From Ctenosaura bakeri (Eukaryota > Chordata > Lepidosauria > Squamata > Iguanidae), in NCBI GenBank assembly GCA_948474755.1, contig CAOLHI010001314.1, forward strand, positions 930,001-994,000: 64,000 bases of DNA. Direction: 5' to 3'. Shown piece by piece: positions 22,260 to 33,659 of the stretch. Numbering within the stretch: the first letter of the stretch is position 1; each line of letters begins with the position of its first letter. Made by a program: the position numbers and the translations under genes. The notes under the pieces are model-generated. The model did no database searches, had not been told where the DNA came from, and saw only the letters and a list, made by a program, of their open reading frames with translations.

Positions 22260-22915
22260 TTTTTTTTTTAACAACTGTATGACTTGGTGCTCATTGAGTG
22301 CATTGTTCCAGCAAATGAACTTGTATGGTAGGCGTCCAGTGAAATCTGGTTTCTCTTCATCTCTCCTTAAGGAACTAAAGGCTGTGCTGGCCCTACCATT
22401 AGACAGAATGAGGCAACCATTTGAGATAGTAGATTCTTAGGGCTGCAGAGTAGTGCAGGGTGCTGGAAGCTCAAGCTGTGTGTACTGCATGGCAGACCCG
22501 GAGCTCTCTAAGCTGGGCTGCTGGCCCCAGTTGCTGTGCAGAATACTGTCTGGGTACCACTGTTAATACGAAGATTTAAATACTAGCCCAGTGGCCACTG
22601 CCTGTTGAATGTGAAGTGTACCATTTAGTACTTTTCCCAGAGTGTCAAAATGTTTTAGGTTGACCCCAACACAAGACATGAATCACCAAGAACTGGTTTT
22701 CAGAGTTGTGCTGCTTCTGACCCTAGGCATAACATGTATGTGTGCCTAGAAGCCATTGATCCTTTTCTTCTCCTTGAATTTTTCTTATAAAGTTTTCCAA
22801 TTTGGTTGCCATCCATATATCTTGTGGTAATGGACATACTCCTCTACTTTTGGTAGGAAAACACATTTGTCTTTCTCTGAAACCAGATAGCTTTATATAT
22901 TCCTCAACTGATGAA
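22260..22915. other. Intron, nothing recognised
   Basis: No exon or classified repeat. Confidence 0.45.
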
Positions 22916-22918
22916 GTA

Positions 22919-23330
22919 CAGCGAGACCTCCACTGGGGTTAGAGATGCAAAAATCCAATGAAAGTGGGGGGGAAATAAAATAAAAATAAATGCTATTTTT
23001 TTGAAAAAACCTGAGAACACTTCTCTAGAAAAACTCTAAGTCTTTCAGCATAAATCTGTGGTCCACTTCTGGTAGAAATAGACCATAGAGTCATGCTGCA
23101 GGACCTAGTAATGCCCAGATAAGTGCTTTCTCTAGGAACCTCTAGAATCCTCCAGAGTAACTCTTAAGGTCCCTCATCACAATTCTGTAGATTCTTAGAG
23201 AGAACATATTTTTTCCAGGTCAGGGGCATATATAATAATAATTTTTTAATAAATAAATTAAACAAATAAAATAAAATAACCTGCAAATAAATCCATGAGT
23301 GTTGAACCCACAAAAGTGGAGAGCCTTCTG
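22919..23330. mobile_element. Tigger-like MITE
   Basis: TA-flanked (22917-22918, 23331-23332). Left end CAGCGAGACCTCCACT, right end inverted as CAGAAGGCTCTCCACTTT. A TAAATAAA-rich segment lies inside. 412 bases, no transposase. Confidence 0.75.
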
Positions 23331-23332
23331 TA

Positions 23333-24385
23333 GATGTGTCTTGGGCATTACTTCTTTAGCAAGAAGAGGAGTTCACCATGTTTCAGCTATACAGTTCATT
23401 GTCTAAACTGGGCAAGGAGCAATATTGTTAGGCTGCTATAGTGTGACCAGGCAGGGGGGCCTGGTGCTTTTCTGCTGAACTAGAGTTCTTTGGCGGACTT
23501 TTTCATTATGCAAATCTGCCCAGAAGCTCCAGCCAGCGGATGATAAGGGGCAAAGGGAACGGTCGTTCAGAACATGAGGAGCACAATTTTTTTCCTTCCT
23601 GCTGGATGCTTGGATGTGGTTCTTGCACACATGCCCTGCCATCCCCAGCCTTCTTGATACAACTTCTATCATCTCTGTCCTTTATGATTTAACACTGATG
23701 CAGGGAAAAGTGTAATCCCTGGTCATTTGGTAATCTGGGACTGTAGACATCTCTTGCCACCTTAGCTGTTGAATTACTTCTTGTTTTAAGAGTGAAGCTT
23801 AAAGCTTGCACTGATTCAGCATGAAGCAACCACAATTTGCTGACTAATGTTGCATCAGAGAGTGCAAGATGCAGTTGAGAACAAATAAAATACCTTTTTA
23901 AAAACACCAGCCTTTTCCTGCTAATCTGGTGACATACATTCTACTCACCTCTCCAGCACACAATATATCTGCATTGCAGTTCGCTTTCGCTCAGCTAAAC
24001 AAAAATTGGAAGTGGTTCCATCACACGAATAGTGAGAACTCCCTGTATGGAATTGGCTGTGTTTTGTAATAATATGAAATGATCGAAAGCTTCTCTGCGT
24101 GGAAGTGGGTGGAAACTGCGACTGCAATCAGATGAAGAGTTCTTACTGAAGCACATATAGCTGAATGTCTTGTCCCCAGTCCAAAAGGTGTGTCTGGTCA
24201 AGTCAGAACAAAGCCTCTAAACAGAAGGAGATGTCTGGGTGCTGAATCAGCTGGCATCCAGCAGCCTTGGTAATCTTTCTTCTGACCCCATGATATATTC
24301 TTTTTTCCTGGGATTGACAGCCCTCATGTCAACTGTGCCACTCCAGCAGGTCCTACTACATCACTGTATTTCCAGGAAAGTAGTC
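23333..24385. other. Intron, nothing recognised
   Basis: Short open frames only, without splice context or family likeness. Confidence 0.45.
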
Positions 24386-24645
24386 ATGAAATCATAGAAT
24401 CATAGAATCCTAGAGTAGGAAGAGACCACAGGGGCCATTCAGTCCAACCCCCTGCTATGCAGGAACCCACATCAAAGCATTCCCAACGGATGGCCATCCA
24501 CCCTCTGCTTAAAAACTTCCAGAGAAGGAGACTGCACCACACTCCGAGGCAGCATATTCCACTGCTGGACAGCTCGGACCATCAGAAAGTTCTTCCTGAG
24601 GTTCACGTGGAATCTCCTTTCCTGCAGTTTGGATCCAATGTCCAA
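24386..24645 (-). mobile_element. CR1 LINE 3' end
   Basis: Terminal ATCATAGA repeats, CATTCAGTCCAACCCCCTGC, and on the minus strand L-Q-E-R-R-F-H-V-N-L-R-K-N-F-L and Q-Q-W-N-M-L-P. Confidence 0.88.
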
Positions 24646-24649
24646 CTTA

Positions 24650-25150
24650 ACTACCATCATCAAGCCCAGTCCTTTGCTAACAGTGAGATTGTTGTGCCCT
24701 AACTGGCTTATAGAGGCATCCAGAAACCCCTGTTGGCCTATAGATCAAAGCATCAGAAATGCTCCCCTCATCATGTCCTTCCCCACAATCCAGTGTGAGA
24801 TTTTCTAAGAAGATGTGCCGCCTCCATACTTTTGAACCAACTTACTTTATGGCCCAGTGCATGATGGCGTGCCAAAGATCCAACCGTCCTTCCACTATAG
24901 AGCTGTGACTTGAAAACACAATGGTTGACTGGAAGGTACAAGTTTGAGAGGATATATTTTACAAGCTGTTGAGCTCCATCTTCTGCTAGTCCAAATGTGT
25001 GAGGGAGACGTGACTAACATGGCAGATGAATTGGCTGTCCCAACATGAAAGGAGCAGCCCCCGTATTGGCTTGGTGGCAGTCAGAGAAATGCCAAGCATA
25101 GCTGTGGGATGGCTGAGAAGTAGAACCTAGTCAGGAGAGGCCGATCAGCA
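24650..25150. other. Intron, nothing recognised
   Basis: No exon or classified repeat. Confidence 0.45.
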
Positions 25151-25156
25151 TGGATT

Positions 25157-25258
25157 ATAGAGTCATAGAGCTGAAAGAGACCTGAAGGGCCATCAAGTCC
25201 AACCCCATTCTGCTGTACGGGAAAACACAGTCAAAGCACTCACGACAGAGGATTAGGA
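25157..25258 (-). mobile_element. CR1-related 3' tail, diverged subfamily
   Basis: AGAGTCATAGAGCTGAAAGA and CATCAAGTCCAACCCCATTC, a different tail subtype from the other copies. Confidence 0.65.
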
Positions 25259-25830
25259 AGAGTGGAGCAGACAAATGGCAAGGAGCTCCCTGATGCCTTT
25301 TACTGGATGTGCTTGCAGAGGCCCTGAGCCGGATTACAGTCCCTTTGCTCAAACTGATCACTTTTGGATTTTTGGATTTCTGGTTGTACCTTATGGGCAT
25401 AAAAGGACACGTCTTCAATACAAAGTGCATGCCTGGCGGTTTCAGAATCAGCACTCAACCTCCTACTCAGTTATTCTCAGGACCTTGGGAAAAGCCAATG
25501 GGAAGTCAGTTTTGAAGTCCTCCTCCTGGAAACTCAGACAATATATCTGAGGCAAGGAGTATGTTCTTCTGACCAGCAGCATGAACATAACAGGCCTGTG
25601 AGTGCTAAGCTGATTCAGAGAGATCCTCTGCCAGCCCTCAGTGCCTTCCAGGCCACAAAGGAAGTATGAAGATAGGGGGAATTGTATATTTTGTCCGGGG
25701 GGAGGGGGAAGAAGCCAACATATGTATGGTCATGGTAGTCTAGCCAAGAGCCCAGTCTAAATATAAAATTATTATTGTGTACATTATGACAGTAGCAGTG
25801 ATATAGTGGTTGCAGCAATAGTTGTGCCTT

Positions 25831-26043
25831 TGTTGTTATGTCCGTTCAAGTTGATTGCAACTTACAGTTACCCTCTCCTAGGGTTTTCATGGCAAGATTT
25901 GTTCAGAGGAGAGTTGCCATTGCCTTCATGCGAGAGTGTGACTCACCCATGGTAACCCAGCGGCTTTCCATGTCTGAGTTGGGGAATCAAACCCTTGTCT
26001 CTCCTAGTCTTTTCCAGCACTCAAACTACTGTGTGATGCTGGA
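25831..26043 (-). mobile_element. Sauria SINE
   Basis: Reverse-oriented: RTE-type tail first (GTTCAAGTTGATTGCAACTT), middle GAGAGTGTGACTCACCCATG, then the tRNA-like head (AATCAAACCCTTGTCTCTCC). Confidence 0.75.
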
Positions 26044-26079
26044 TTATAGTGCTAGTTCTAGTGATAGTATTTATGTCCT

Positions 26080-26290
26080 GAACTCAAAATAATATAAAAT
26101 ATATCCCTTAAAAAGATAACAAATAAAAATAGTACTGCACATGGTTAAAATCCTTTCCTCATAAACAGTTCCAGAAAGCCTTTTGAAATAAAAGGTTTTT
26201 GCCTGCTTGTGAAAGGACAAAGCATCCTTCCATAGGAAGGAAATTCCAGAGCCTGGGCTTTAGGAAATGTTCCAGATAAATCTGAATATC
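26080..26290 (-). mobile_element. L2-like LINE 3' end fragment
   Basis: AAGGTTTTTGCCTGCTTGTG and GAAATTCCAGAGCCTGGGCT on + are the complement of the L2-type ORF end. Confidence 0.6.
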
Positions 26291-26521
26291 TAATATCAGT
26301 ATGGCTTTGCTTTTTTCCCCAAAAGTCGGGAGAAACCAGTTATGCTTGGGTATGGGTTCTTCTCATTCAGAATTTCCTTAAAGCCTCTGCAAATTCTGTG
26401 AAGAACTTGTCTTGTTGGTAGTGATTGTAAGTAGAACAGATGTTTAGTGAGCTGTTGCCAGAGATCCAGAAGAGTGCAGTGTATGTAAAGTTGAGAACTT
26501 AAACGAGACTAAATTATGTAA

Positions 26522-26562
26522 AATAAATTAAATTAAAATTAAAAATAAATAAATAAAAATGC
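26522..26562. repeat. AAAT-rich simple repeat
   Basis: TAAATTAAAT and AAATAAATAAATAAA tract. Confidence 0.7.
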
Positions 26563-26564
26563 AT

Positions 26565-27390
26565 GCATATACAGTTCTGGGCATACATGCCTCACTGCAC
26601 TGCTTTCAACAGGAAGGCTATAGTTCTTCCTCCCCAACAAAGAGGATCTTGAAGTTCAAGCATGGCTTAGCTTTCCAACTGCAGCACACGTGTCCACCAT
26701 CGCTTCTTCTATACCATTGTGGGAACAGAATTTATTGGAGCCCATATGGCTGTAGAGGATATAGCAGGGAAGTAACATCTTTTCAGTCTAAAAAAGTGTA
26801 CAGTCTGTGCTTTGTACTGACAGCAACAACAAAATGTGATGCTATAGTATGGACACATTATGCAAATTTTGCTTGGCGTACATACTATCTCCTTTTCCTA
26901 AAATTTGTGTGGCACAGTTCTTACTGCTGTGCTTAATTTTTTGTTTTTACTAGTACTAGGAAGAGGATTGGTGATATCTGTCAAGGTATAGAAGCCCACT
27001 GCCTTGGTGACAAGAAATCTCAGAACCTAGAGAAGTCTCAGAACCTAGAGAAGTAGCAGAAATAGATTTTAGCAGATGATGCCAGCACACTTTCAAGCAT
27101 ATCCTTGTGGTTGCTGGCAACTAGAAAGGTGTAAAAAAGGAAAGCAAGAAACTCGAAATACTTAAGATGAAATTCCTACTGAACAGTTAATTTATATGAC
27201 TTTTCTGTATTCTGTAAAACAGTGGGATGCACACATCTCTAAAGAGTTCCTTAAGCTTTTACATTTTCCATGCCTTCTTGTTGTATGACACCATTTCATC
27301 ATGATAAGTGTTTTATCATAACAGGAACTTGAACTTTGCAAGGCTGATTCATTGGAATTAAATCATTTGCTGCATTCTGCGTTAAAGCTG
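26565..27390. other. Intron with a small tandem duplication
   Basis: Two adjacent 18-base units TCAGAACCTAGAGAAGTC lie at 27020-27055. A 125-residue frame at 26559-26936 has no recognisable likeness. Confidence 0.5.
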
Positions 27391-27394
27391 ATGA

Positions 27395-27835
27395 GTAGGT
27401 TGGGTCCAGGTCATTTGAAGAACTTCATTCTCCCATATGAGTCTGCCCCAGGGGTTGAGATCTCTCAGTTCCACAGCTGAATTGGGAATGAGAGAGAGGG
27501 CCTTCTTGGTAGCTGCTCCCCATATGTGGAACTCCCTCTTGTGAAAGGGCAGGTTGACCCACTCCCTGTTGTCTTTCTGCCGGCACCAAATGCTACTTTT
27601 ATTCAGGCAGGATTGTGGCAATTAGCTGACTGCTGAAGAAGTGGATTTTAATGAGTGAGCCCTGTCTTTCAATTGTGCTTTTACATTCACATGATTTAAA
27701 TTACAATTAGTTTAGGTATCTTTTAATACGATAACTTTTATTTTATCATATTTTTGGGGGGGTTTGCAAACTGCCTTGAGTCCTACTTCTTGAGAGGAAG
27801 TTCAGATGTCAACCAAATAAATGAATAGACTACCT
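27395..27835 (+). mobile_element. L2-like LINE 3' end
   Basis: GAGGGCCTTCTTGGTAGCTG and TATGTGGAACTCCCTC encode the L2-type A-F-L-V-A-A-P-x-x-W-N-S segment. A 3' UTR and an AAATAAATGAATAG tail follow. Confidence 0.68.
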
Positions 27836-27839
27836 TTAG

Positions 27840-28915
27840 TAGGTTAGAACTAGGTATTCAAGAAATATTTTGGCCTTTGTAGAAATGGCTGTTTTGGGCA
27901 GCAACTTTTTTGGAAGGCTTATAAGGGTACCTGTGCCTGGGTAGAAAATTGTCTAAAAAAGAAGGTAGAAGTTGTGTTTCAAGGGTATCTGAAAGGATTC
28001 ACATATACACGCCCCTCCTTGTTCTGTCTACGCTGCACATTGCCTGTTGCTAGATATATGTATGAATCAACCTAGTTGAAAAGCATTGTGTGTCAAGGTG
28101 AGGTGAGGAAACCTAGAACTTGCATGTATGATATCTGATCTTTGGCTCTTCCACATATATAAGGCATGGCTTGATACTGCAGTCAAGCATCATACCTGTG
28201 ACTCCTCGGTTATGAAAGTAGACTTGTGTAAGCATGTTTTGCTGCTGTACTCCATGGAATATCAATCTATGCCCGTTTTTTCTCGTGAGCCAATCTTTGT
28301 ACCCACAGCTAGTTAGCTTAGCAATATACTCACGTGCCTAAACCAATGGGGCAGATGATCCAGTGCACTGACCTAGTTTTTCCAAGAGGAGAAATGGCAA
28401 GGAAGTTTGTGACAGTGATGTCAGCTTCCTTTTATCATTGCAAACTCAAAATGAGAATGGCAGAAGCTACACAGACATGTGACTGTGAGGTTGTTGCTTT
28501 GACACCACAGCTCCAAGGGATCACAGAAATTGGAGAAATGCTCCCTCCCCCTTTTAGTCCCCCCTTCTCATTTTGCTATTCTACTACATTAAGTAGGCAG
28601 CGGTAGTACCAAACTGTAGTTTTGGAATAAATGCTAGACTTGGTTGTTTCTGGATGACCCAGTATGACCAATATTAATAATATCTTATTAGATGCATTTG
28701 GCTCTTAGCAGCCCGAAACTGAACTTCTCTAGCTCTCGTAACAGGGTGAGGTTGTTTAACTTTGGTAATACAACTGCACAGTTTGCATTCAAACTGTTCT
28801 GTAGTATCTTATCACTTTCTTGGGTATTAAAATTGTTGCACAATATCCTTATGAGAAAAGTGGTTATGCTCACATTGCAGCCTGTAAGACTGAGGCTGAG
28901 AAAAAATAGTGGTTT
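27840..28915. other. Intron, nothing recognised
   Basis: No exon or classified repeat. Open frames of up to 103 residues are unremarkable. Confidence 0.5.
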
Positions 28916-28917
28916 GT

Positions 28918-29005
28918 AGCATAGCAAAGTTATTTTTTGGACCACAAAAAGTTCCCTTGTGGTCCATTGGCTGTGTAGTCCAAAAGTCAACTTTTCCAAG
29001 CTCTG
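28918..29005. repeat. Foldback MITE family B copy
   Basis: Arms CAAAGTTATTTTTTGGACCA and GTAGTCCAAAAGTCAACTTT, ending TTCCAAGCTCTGG. Confidence 0.5.
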
Positions 29006-29534
29006 GTTTTAATTTTTCTCCCATTGTAAAACTGAAAGGAAATGAAAAGCAACTTTAATTTTCAAACAACATTTTTCCATCCACTGGCTGATTTCTGTCT
29101 GTGGGCTGGTGGGATTCAGCTGAGGGAGGTGGGATGCAGGGGTGGTCCAAAGCTTTCTTTCACTCCTTTGCTCTGGCCCAGTCCCCACAGTGTTGGAATA
29201 ATAGCCTGCCCTCTTGCCTAGGCTCACAGGCTGCATTATACAAACCCCTTTAGACTGGGCTATGTGGTTCCCAGGCGCCATAGATAGGAATGCTCTCCCA
29301 GCTGATTTAACACTCCTGAAAGCATCTATTGTTCTGGGTCGTTGCTATATGAAGCGGTGGGAAAAACCACGGCTCCAGTCGTGACCAGTGCATTGTTTTC
29401 TGTTGCCTTTGCTCATTTCAAAAAAGTCATCATGTTCAACAACTCCTCCCCACAAAAAAAACCCCAATTTGAGATATTGAGTTCCCCTTACACTGTTGTG
29501 TCAAGCAAAATGAGGGAGTTGGGTGCATCTAGGA

Positions 29535-29906
29535 CAGAGCTTTCCAAACTTCTCATGTTGGTGACACACTTTTTAGACATGCATCATTTTGCGACGCAGT
29601 AATTTGGTAAATAATTCAGTAGGTGGAGGCAGCCCCTCCACGGGGCCTGGCCTGCCACTGCCACCCTCACTGGAGTGTTCCTTGGCCCAGGGTGGCGTCA
29701 ACAGGAGAGGCAGCCCCTTCCCCTGGCCTGGGCTGCTGCTGCCCTCATGGGGGTCTTCCTCAGCCCAGGGTGGGAGTGGCAAGAGAGGCACCCCCTCCAC
29801 CCAGACCTGACCCATCGTGGCGGTGGAAGAAGCAGCCCCTCCACCTGTTACATTTGTGCAACACACCTCACACTACATGTCACACGACACAGTTTGGAAA
29901 GCTCTA
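29535..29906. mobile_element. Non-autonomous hAT element, family 1, expanded core
   Basis: Ends CAGAGCTTTCCAAACTTC and (inverted) TAGAGCTTTCCAAACTGTG, matching 9317-9556 in reverse orientation. The core has two full and one partial GC-rich unit of about 78 bases (29644-29720, 29721-29799, 29800-29843). No clear 8-bp duplication is left. Confidence 0.75.
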
Positions 29907-30224
29907 ACTTGGAAATAGCTCTCCCTCTTTCTAAAGCTCTGGGGAGCTTCATACCAATCAGCACAGAGAGTACTTGCTGAATAGGTTGTCCTGGTTGAAG
30001 CACCTGTGACCCTCCAGAAGTTTTTTGTCCCATAAATCCCATAATCCTACACAACTAGTTGTGTTAACTAGTACTGATCAGAGCTGTAAATCTAAAAGAG
30101 AGTCACATTTGCCCACCTCTGTGGTAGAAGTCAGCTTCCTGTGAAAACACAGCAGAGTTGAATAGTTGACTCTCTGTCAGCCTGATTTTTCTAGGAAAAA
30201 TGAACACCGTTACCCTTCTCCTCC

Positions 30225-30360
30225 TCTCTGTGCCATTTTATCCTTGCAACAGCCTTTTGCGGTGAGTCAGGCTGAGAAAGAGAGCAACTGATCCAAGGTC
30301 ACCCAGTGAGTTTCATGGCCGACGGGGGTTTGGATGCGGATATTTCCTAGCCTTCCTGAC
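30225..30360 (-). mobile_element. MIR-like tRNA-derived SINE
   Basis: CATTTTATCCTTGCAACAGC, then CTGATCCAAGGTCACCCAGTG in two adjoining parts, the reverse complement of the MIR/CORE-like middle section. Class is approximate. Confidence 0.5.
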
Positions 30361-30364
30361 AGCT

Positions 30365-31140
30365 TTTTGATTTCTAGGCCCATGAGGACGACGGGGACGA
30401 TGGGGCCGTGTGCTTGACTGCACGTGTGCTTATAATATCAGGATAGGAGACCTTTGTGGGTTCCCCTAACAAGGAAGAAGGCTTTCCGGGGAGGGCACAT
30501 TGTGCTCATTTTGGACAGGAATCCAGAAGCTTAACATAGCCTATTGTGTTGGAGGGATGAGCTGACGAGGTCTCCATGGCAACCTGGAGTGTACATGGTG
30601 CGCCATATGCGTTCGGAGGGAGGGGGAAGAGCTGCGCTAAGAGAAATGTGATAATGAGTTGAGTAGATAACTCAACCCATGTTGAGCTTGTCTGTTCTGT
30701 ACCGTTCATATTAGAGTGTGAGGGGGGCTTGGCGTGGGACCAGGACTCCTGCTGCCTCTTAGTTGCAGCTCCGCAAGAGCACCTTGTGGATGAGTGGCAG
30801 TTGCAGAGATGTGGGGAACGGGCTTGGAGGATGGCAGGCAGCTTTTTGAGGCAGTAGCAGTCAAACTGAAGGAAGTTGGCTTCAGGTTGGCCCAGTTTTT
30901 CAGCTGCTTGTGAATAGAGAGAGAGAGAGAAAGAAAGGGGGATGATAATGTGGAAAATGCAGGGAGCTATGCTGGCTGGAGGGAGGTCTGCAAATGAATT
31001 TTAAAAATAATTTTCATATATAGCTCTGAAACTTTTATACAGTTGAAAAAAAGTAAAAAACTACAAGTAGAAACATATGCACATTCCACATGGCTAGAAA
31101 TATGAAAAAGTAAATCTTCCAAAGTAACTCGCGTTAGTTA
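30365..31140. other. Intron, nothing recognised
   Basis: A GA-rich run is present at 30917-30937. No exon supported. Confidence 0.45.
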
Positions 31141-31142
31141 TA

Positions 31143-31634
31143 CGGTAGCCCTTTCACATTTGCAGGTGTGACCTTTGCGAATTTGATTATTCGTGAGGCA
31201 TGTACTTATCACCCCCTCATTTTCCTCCTCTCATCCCTTGCATTACTCACCCTAGGCTTGCCAGGCTTGTGTTTAAAACGGATGTTTTTTTTCCTTTTGG
31301 GTGAGCAAAGCCCCCTCCCACTGCTGAAGGCATGGCCTCTCTGCCATGTGGCTGCACATTCTGCTGTGTACTAGCTGCTAATTGGTCAGGTGCTCTCTTT
31401 GCTCCTACCTTTTTCTTTATCAAGATGGTTGCCAAAAGTAATTAGAACTCCAAAACTCCCCGCTTCTCTGTCTGAGGGAAAAGTACCGGTAAGCCTTTTA
31501 CGTTGTCTTTTTCTCCACCCTCACCAATGTCAAGGCCAGAGGCAAAGGAATGGGAGGGGAATTGTGGGGGGTGGGAATTATTCGTGGTTTTTCCTCGTTC
31601 GTGAGGATTCTGTGCCCTGAACTCTCACGAATGT
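31143..31634. mobile_element. Tigger-like MITE
   Basis: Left end CGGTAGCCCTTTCACATTTG after TA (31141-31142). The interior has GCGAATTTGATTATTCGTGA and, toward the right, TTCGTGAGGATTCTGTGCCC. This is the reverse orientation of the 33288 copy; the right terminus is shortened. Confidence 0.65.
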
Positions 31635-32017
31635 GTATTACTTAGCACTTAGTAAATAAACATTTCTGTATATTATTGTGTGAAACAGGTGGACAATACT
31701 GACCATTATTATTGTTAGAGTAATTAACAAATTTGGGCCACACTGAATAGACTGAGTTATATGTGATTACTCCTTATTGTAGTCCTCCTCCTTTTTATAT
31801 GGTCATCTTTTCCGTAAAGACGAGAGACCAGATTCTACTTTTCCAGCTGTGAAGAGACAGGTTTACAGCATTTTTTCCAGTGGGGTGCTCTTTCTCATCT
31901 TACTGCTGGCATAAAGAAAGATTAGCTCTATATGCAGAACTGGGAGCTGTAGATCAAAAAAGTAACATTTCTAAATTCTGAAAATGCCCTTTGCTTAAAT
32001 ACCTCATGTTATTTTTA

Positions 32018-32255
32018 TTGTTGTTGTTGCTGCTGTGTGCCTTCAAGTTGTTTCCAACTTGTGGCCACCCTAAGGTGAACCTATCATGGGGTTTTTGTGA
32101 TAGGATTTGTTCAGAGGGGGGATGCTTTTGCCTTCCTCTGAGCCTGAGAGAGTGTGACTTGCCCAAGGTCACCCTGTGGGTTTCTATGGCTGAGTGGGGA
32201 TTTGAACCCTGTCTTTGGAGTTCTGGTACAGTGCTTAGACCACAACACTTGGCTT
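32018..32255 (-). mobile_element. Sauria SINE, near full length
   Basis: Complement of the tail (TGTGCCTTCAAGTTGTTTCC), middle GAGAGTGTGACTTGCCCAAG, and tRNA-like head (GGGGATTTGAACCCTGTC). Confidence 0.85.
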
Positions 32256-32334
32256 GCTCTCTCTATCTTGTTTTATTATATTCTTATTTCTTTAAGAAAG
32301 AAAACTGGAACCCTTTCACAATTTACAGTTACAG

Positions 32335-32525
32335 CAGCATTATTCCGGTTTATCTGCCATAGTTGTGTCCTATGGAATCTAGGGATTTGTAGTTTGGTGA
32401 GGAACTAGAGCTCTCGAGATCAGAATTCTGACTACCCTTCCCTCAATTGCAAATCCCAGGATTGTGTAAGTTGTTGCCATGGCAGTTAAGGTGGAATCAT
32501 AGTGCTGTAATTGTGTAGTGTGCAA
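32335..32525. repeat. Old foldback MITE related to family A
   Basis: GTCCTATGGAATCTAGGGAT then the inverted AATCCCAGGATTGTGTAAG and GTGGAATCATAGTGCTGTAA. Weak arm identity. Confidence 0.4.
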
Positions 32526-32529
32526 TGTT

Positions 32530-33285
32530 TGTGGAGAATTCCATCTCTGAACTTGAACGCAGAACAGTTGTCCAGAAACTTACTGTCCCAGGCTCTGGGT
32601 TTATTTATGCTGCAAGTGAATTTTTCTAACAGTTTAATATTATTTCTTCCTCCAAAAAAAATTGGTGTAGTGCCTCAAGATCTGCTCTGTGGGACATTCT
32701 TAGCAACCTGCTCTGTTTCCACATCCCCTCCCAGCCAAGACAGCAGTCTTGAGTTACCTGGGAGGAATCTGTGAGTTATAAACTAGTTTAAATATTGTGT
32801 AAATATGCCCAAATGGAGCAGTTCCTGTGTCTTTGAAAAAGGTTTCTTTCCAAATTGGGTTGCAAACAGCCCTGGCCTCTTCTTAAGGAGACTGTTTGAT
32901 TAGCACACGAGAGGAAAGATGGGGAAAGATCTTGAGAAGCTGTGCTACCTAAAGCAGCGGACACAAAATGTCAGGTAACCGAGTGTTAGTGGCTCCAAAT
33001 GCACGTGGCCTTTCAGTTGTTGTTGGGCTGCAACTCTCATCAACCCTGGCCGTTAGCTTTGCTGGGTATTATTAACAGATTTGCAGTACAGTAGGATTTG
33101 GTGTCGGGGGGTTGCACATAAGCCCTTTCCAACTTATAGTGTAGGGATGGGGAAAAAGTGGCCAGGGAGCCACATTAAGATCCCCCGTGATTTAAGATGC
33201 TGTTGTTATACCACATTCTTTCTCCAGTCCAAGACTCAAGGCAACTCACAAAGGTTAAAACAGATGCAGCGCCAAAATTCATGTC
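32530..33285. other. Intron, mostly nothing recognised
   Basis: 33190-33260 resembles the 3' end of a reversed L2-like LINE; a family C MITE half may lie at 32990-33060. Confidence 0.35.
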
Positions 33286-33287
33286 CA

Positions 33288-33658
33288 TTCATCCCTCCAC
33301 ATTCACTGGGGTTAGGGGCACAGGACCCCGTGAAAGTGGGAAAACCCTGAATAACTCTAAGCCCTCCCAAACCATATTTAACACACAAAAAAAGTATGAT
33401 CACCCTATTTAACCCACCATGGACTCCTTTGAGGCATCAAGGTTCCTTCACAAGGCAGAAGTGGGGGGCTGGGGGGGCTGACTGCCACCTCTGCTGCTGC
33501 CCCACACCTTTTTTAATAGGGACGTTCACAGATTCTCAGTCTCACGAGGCTTGCAGTCCCTATTAAAAATGGCATAGGGAGGCAACAGAAGTGACAGCAA
33601 ATAATCCGTGAATAATCAAATCCACAAAAGTGAAACCTGCAAATGTAGAGGGCTGATG
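33288..33658. mobile_element. Tigger-like MITE
   Basis: Left CATCCCTCCACATTCACTGG, right end GCAAATGTAGAGGGCTGATG followed by TA. Inner AACCCTGAATAACTC and AATAATCAAATCCACAAA are the same landmarks as at 7308 and 59757. Confidence 0.7.
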
Positions 33659-33659
33659 T

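Noticed and set aside
30370..30450. Possible exon after TTTTTGATTTCTAG encoding an acidic A-H-E-D-D-G-D-D-G run
   Set aside because: The acceptor-like site lies at the edge of a MIR-like SINE and the frame stops after about 22 codons without a donor of note.
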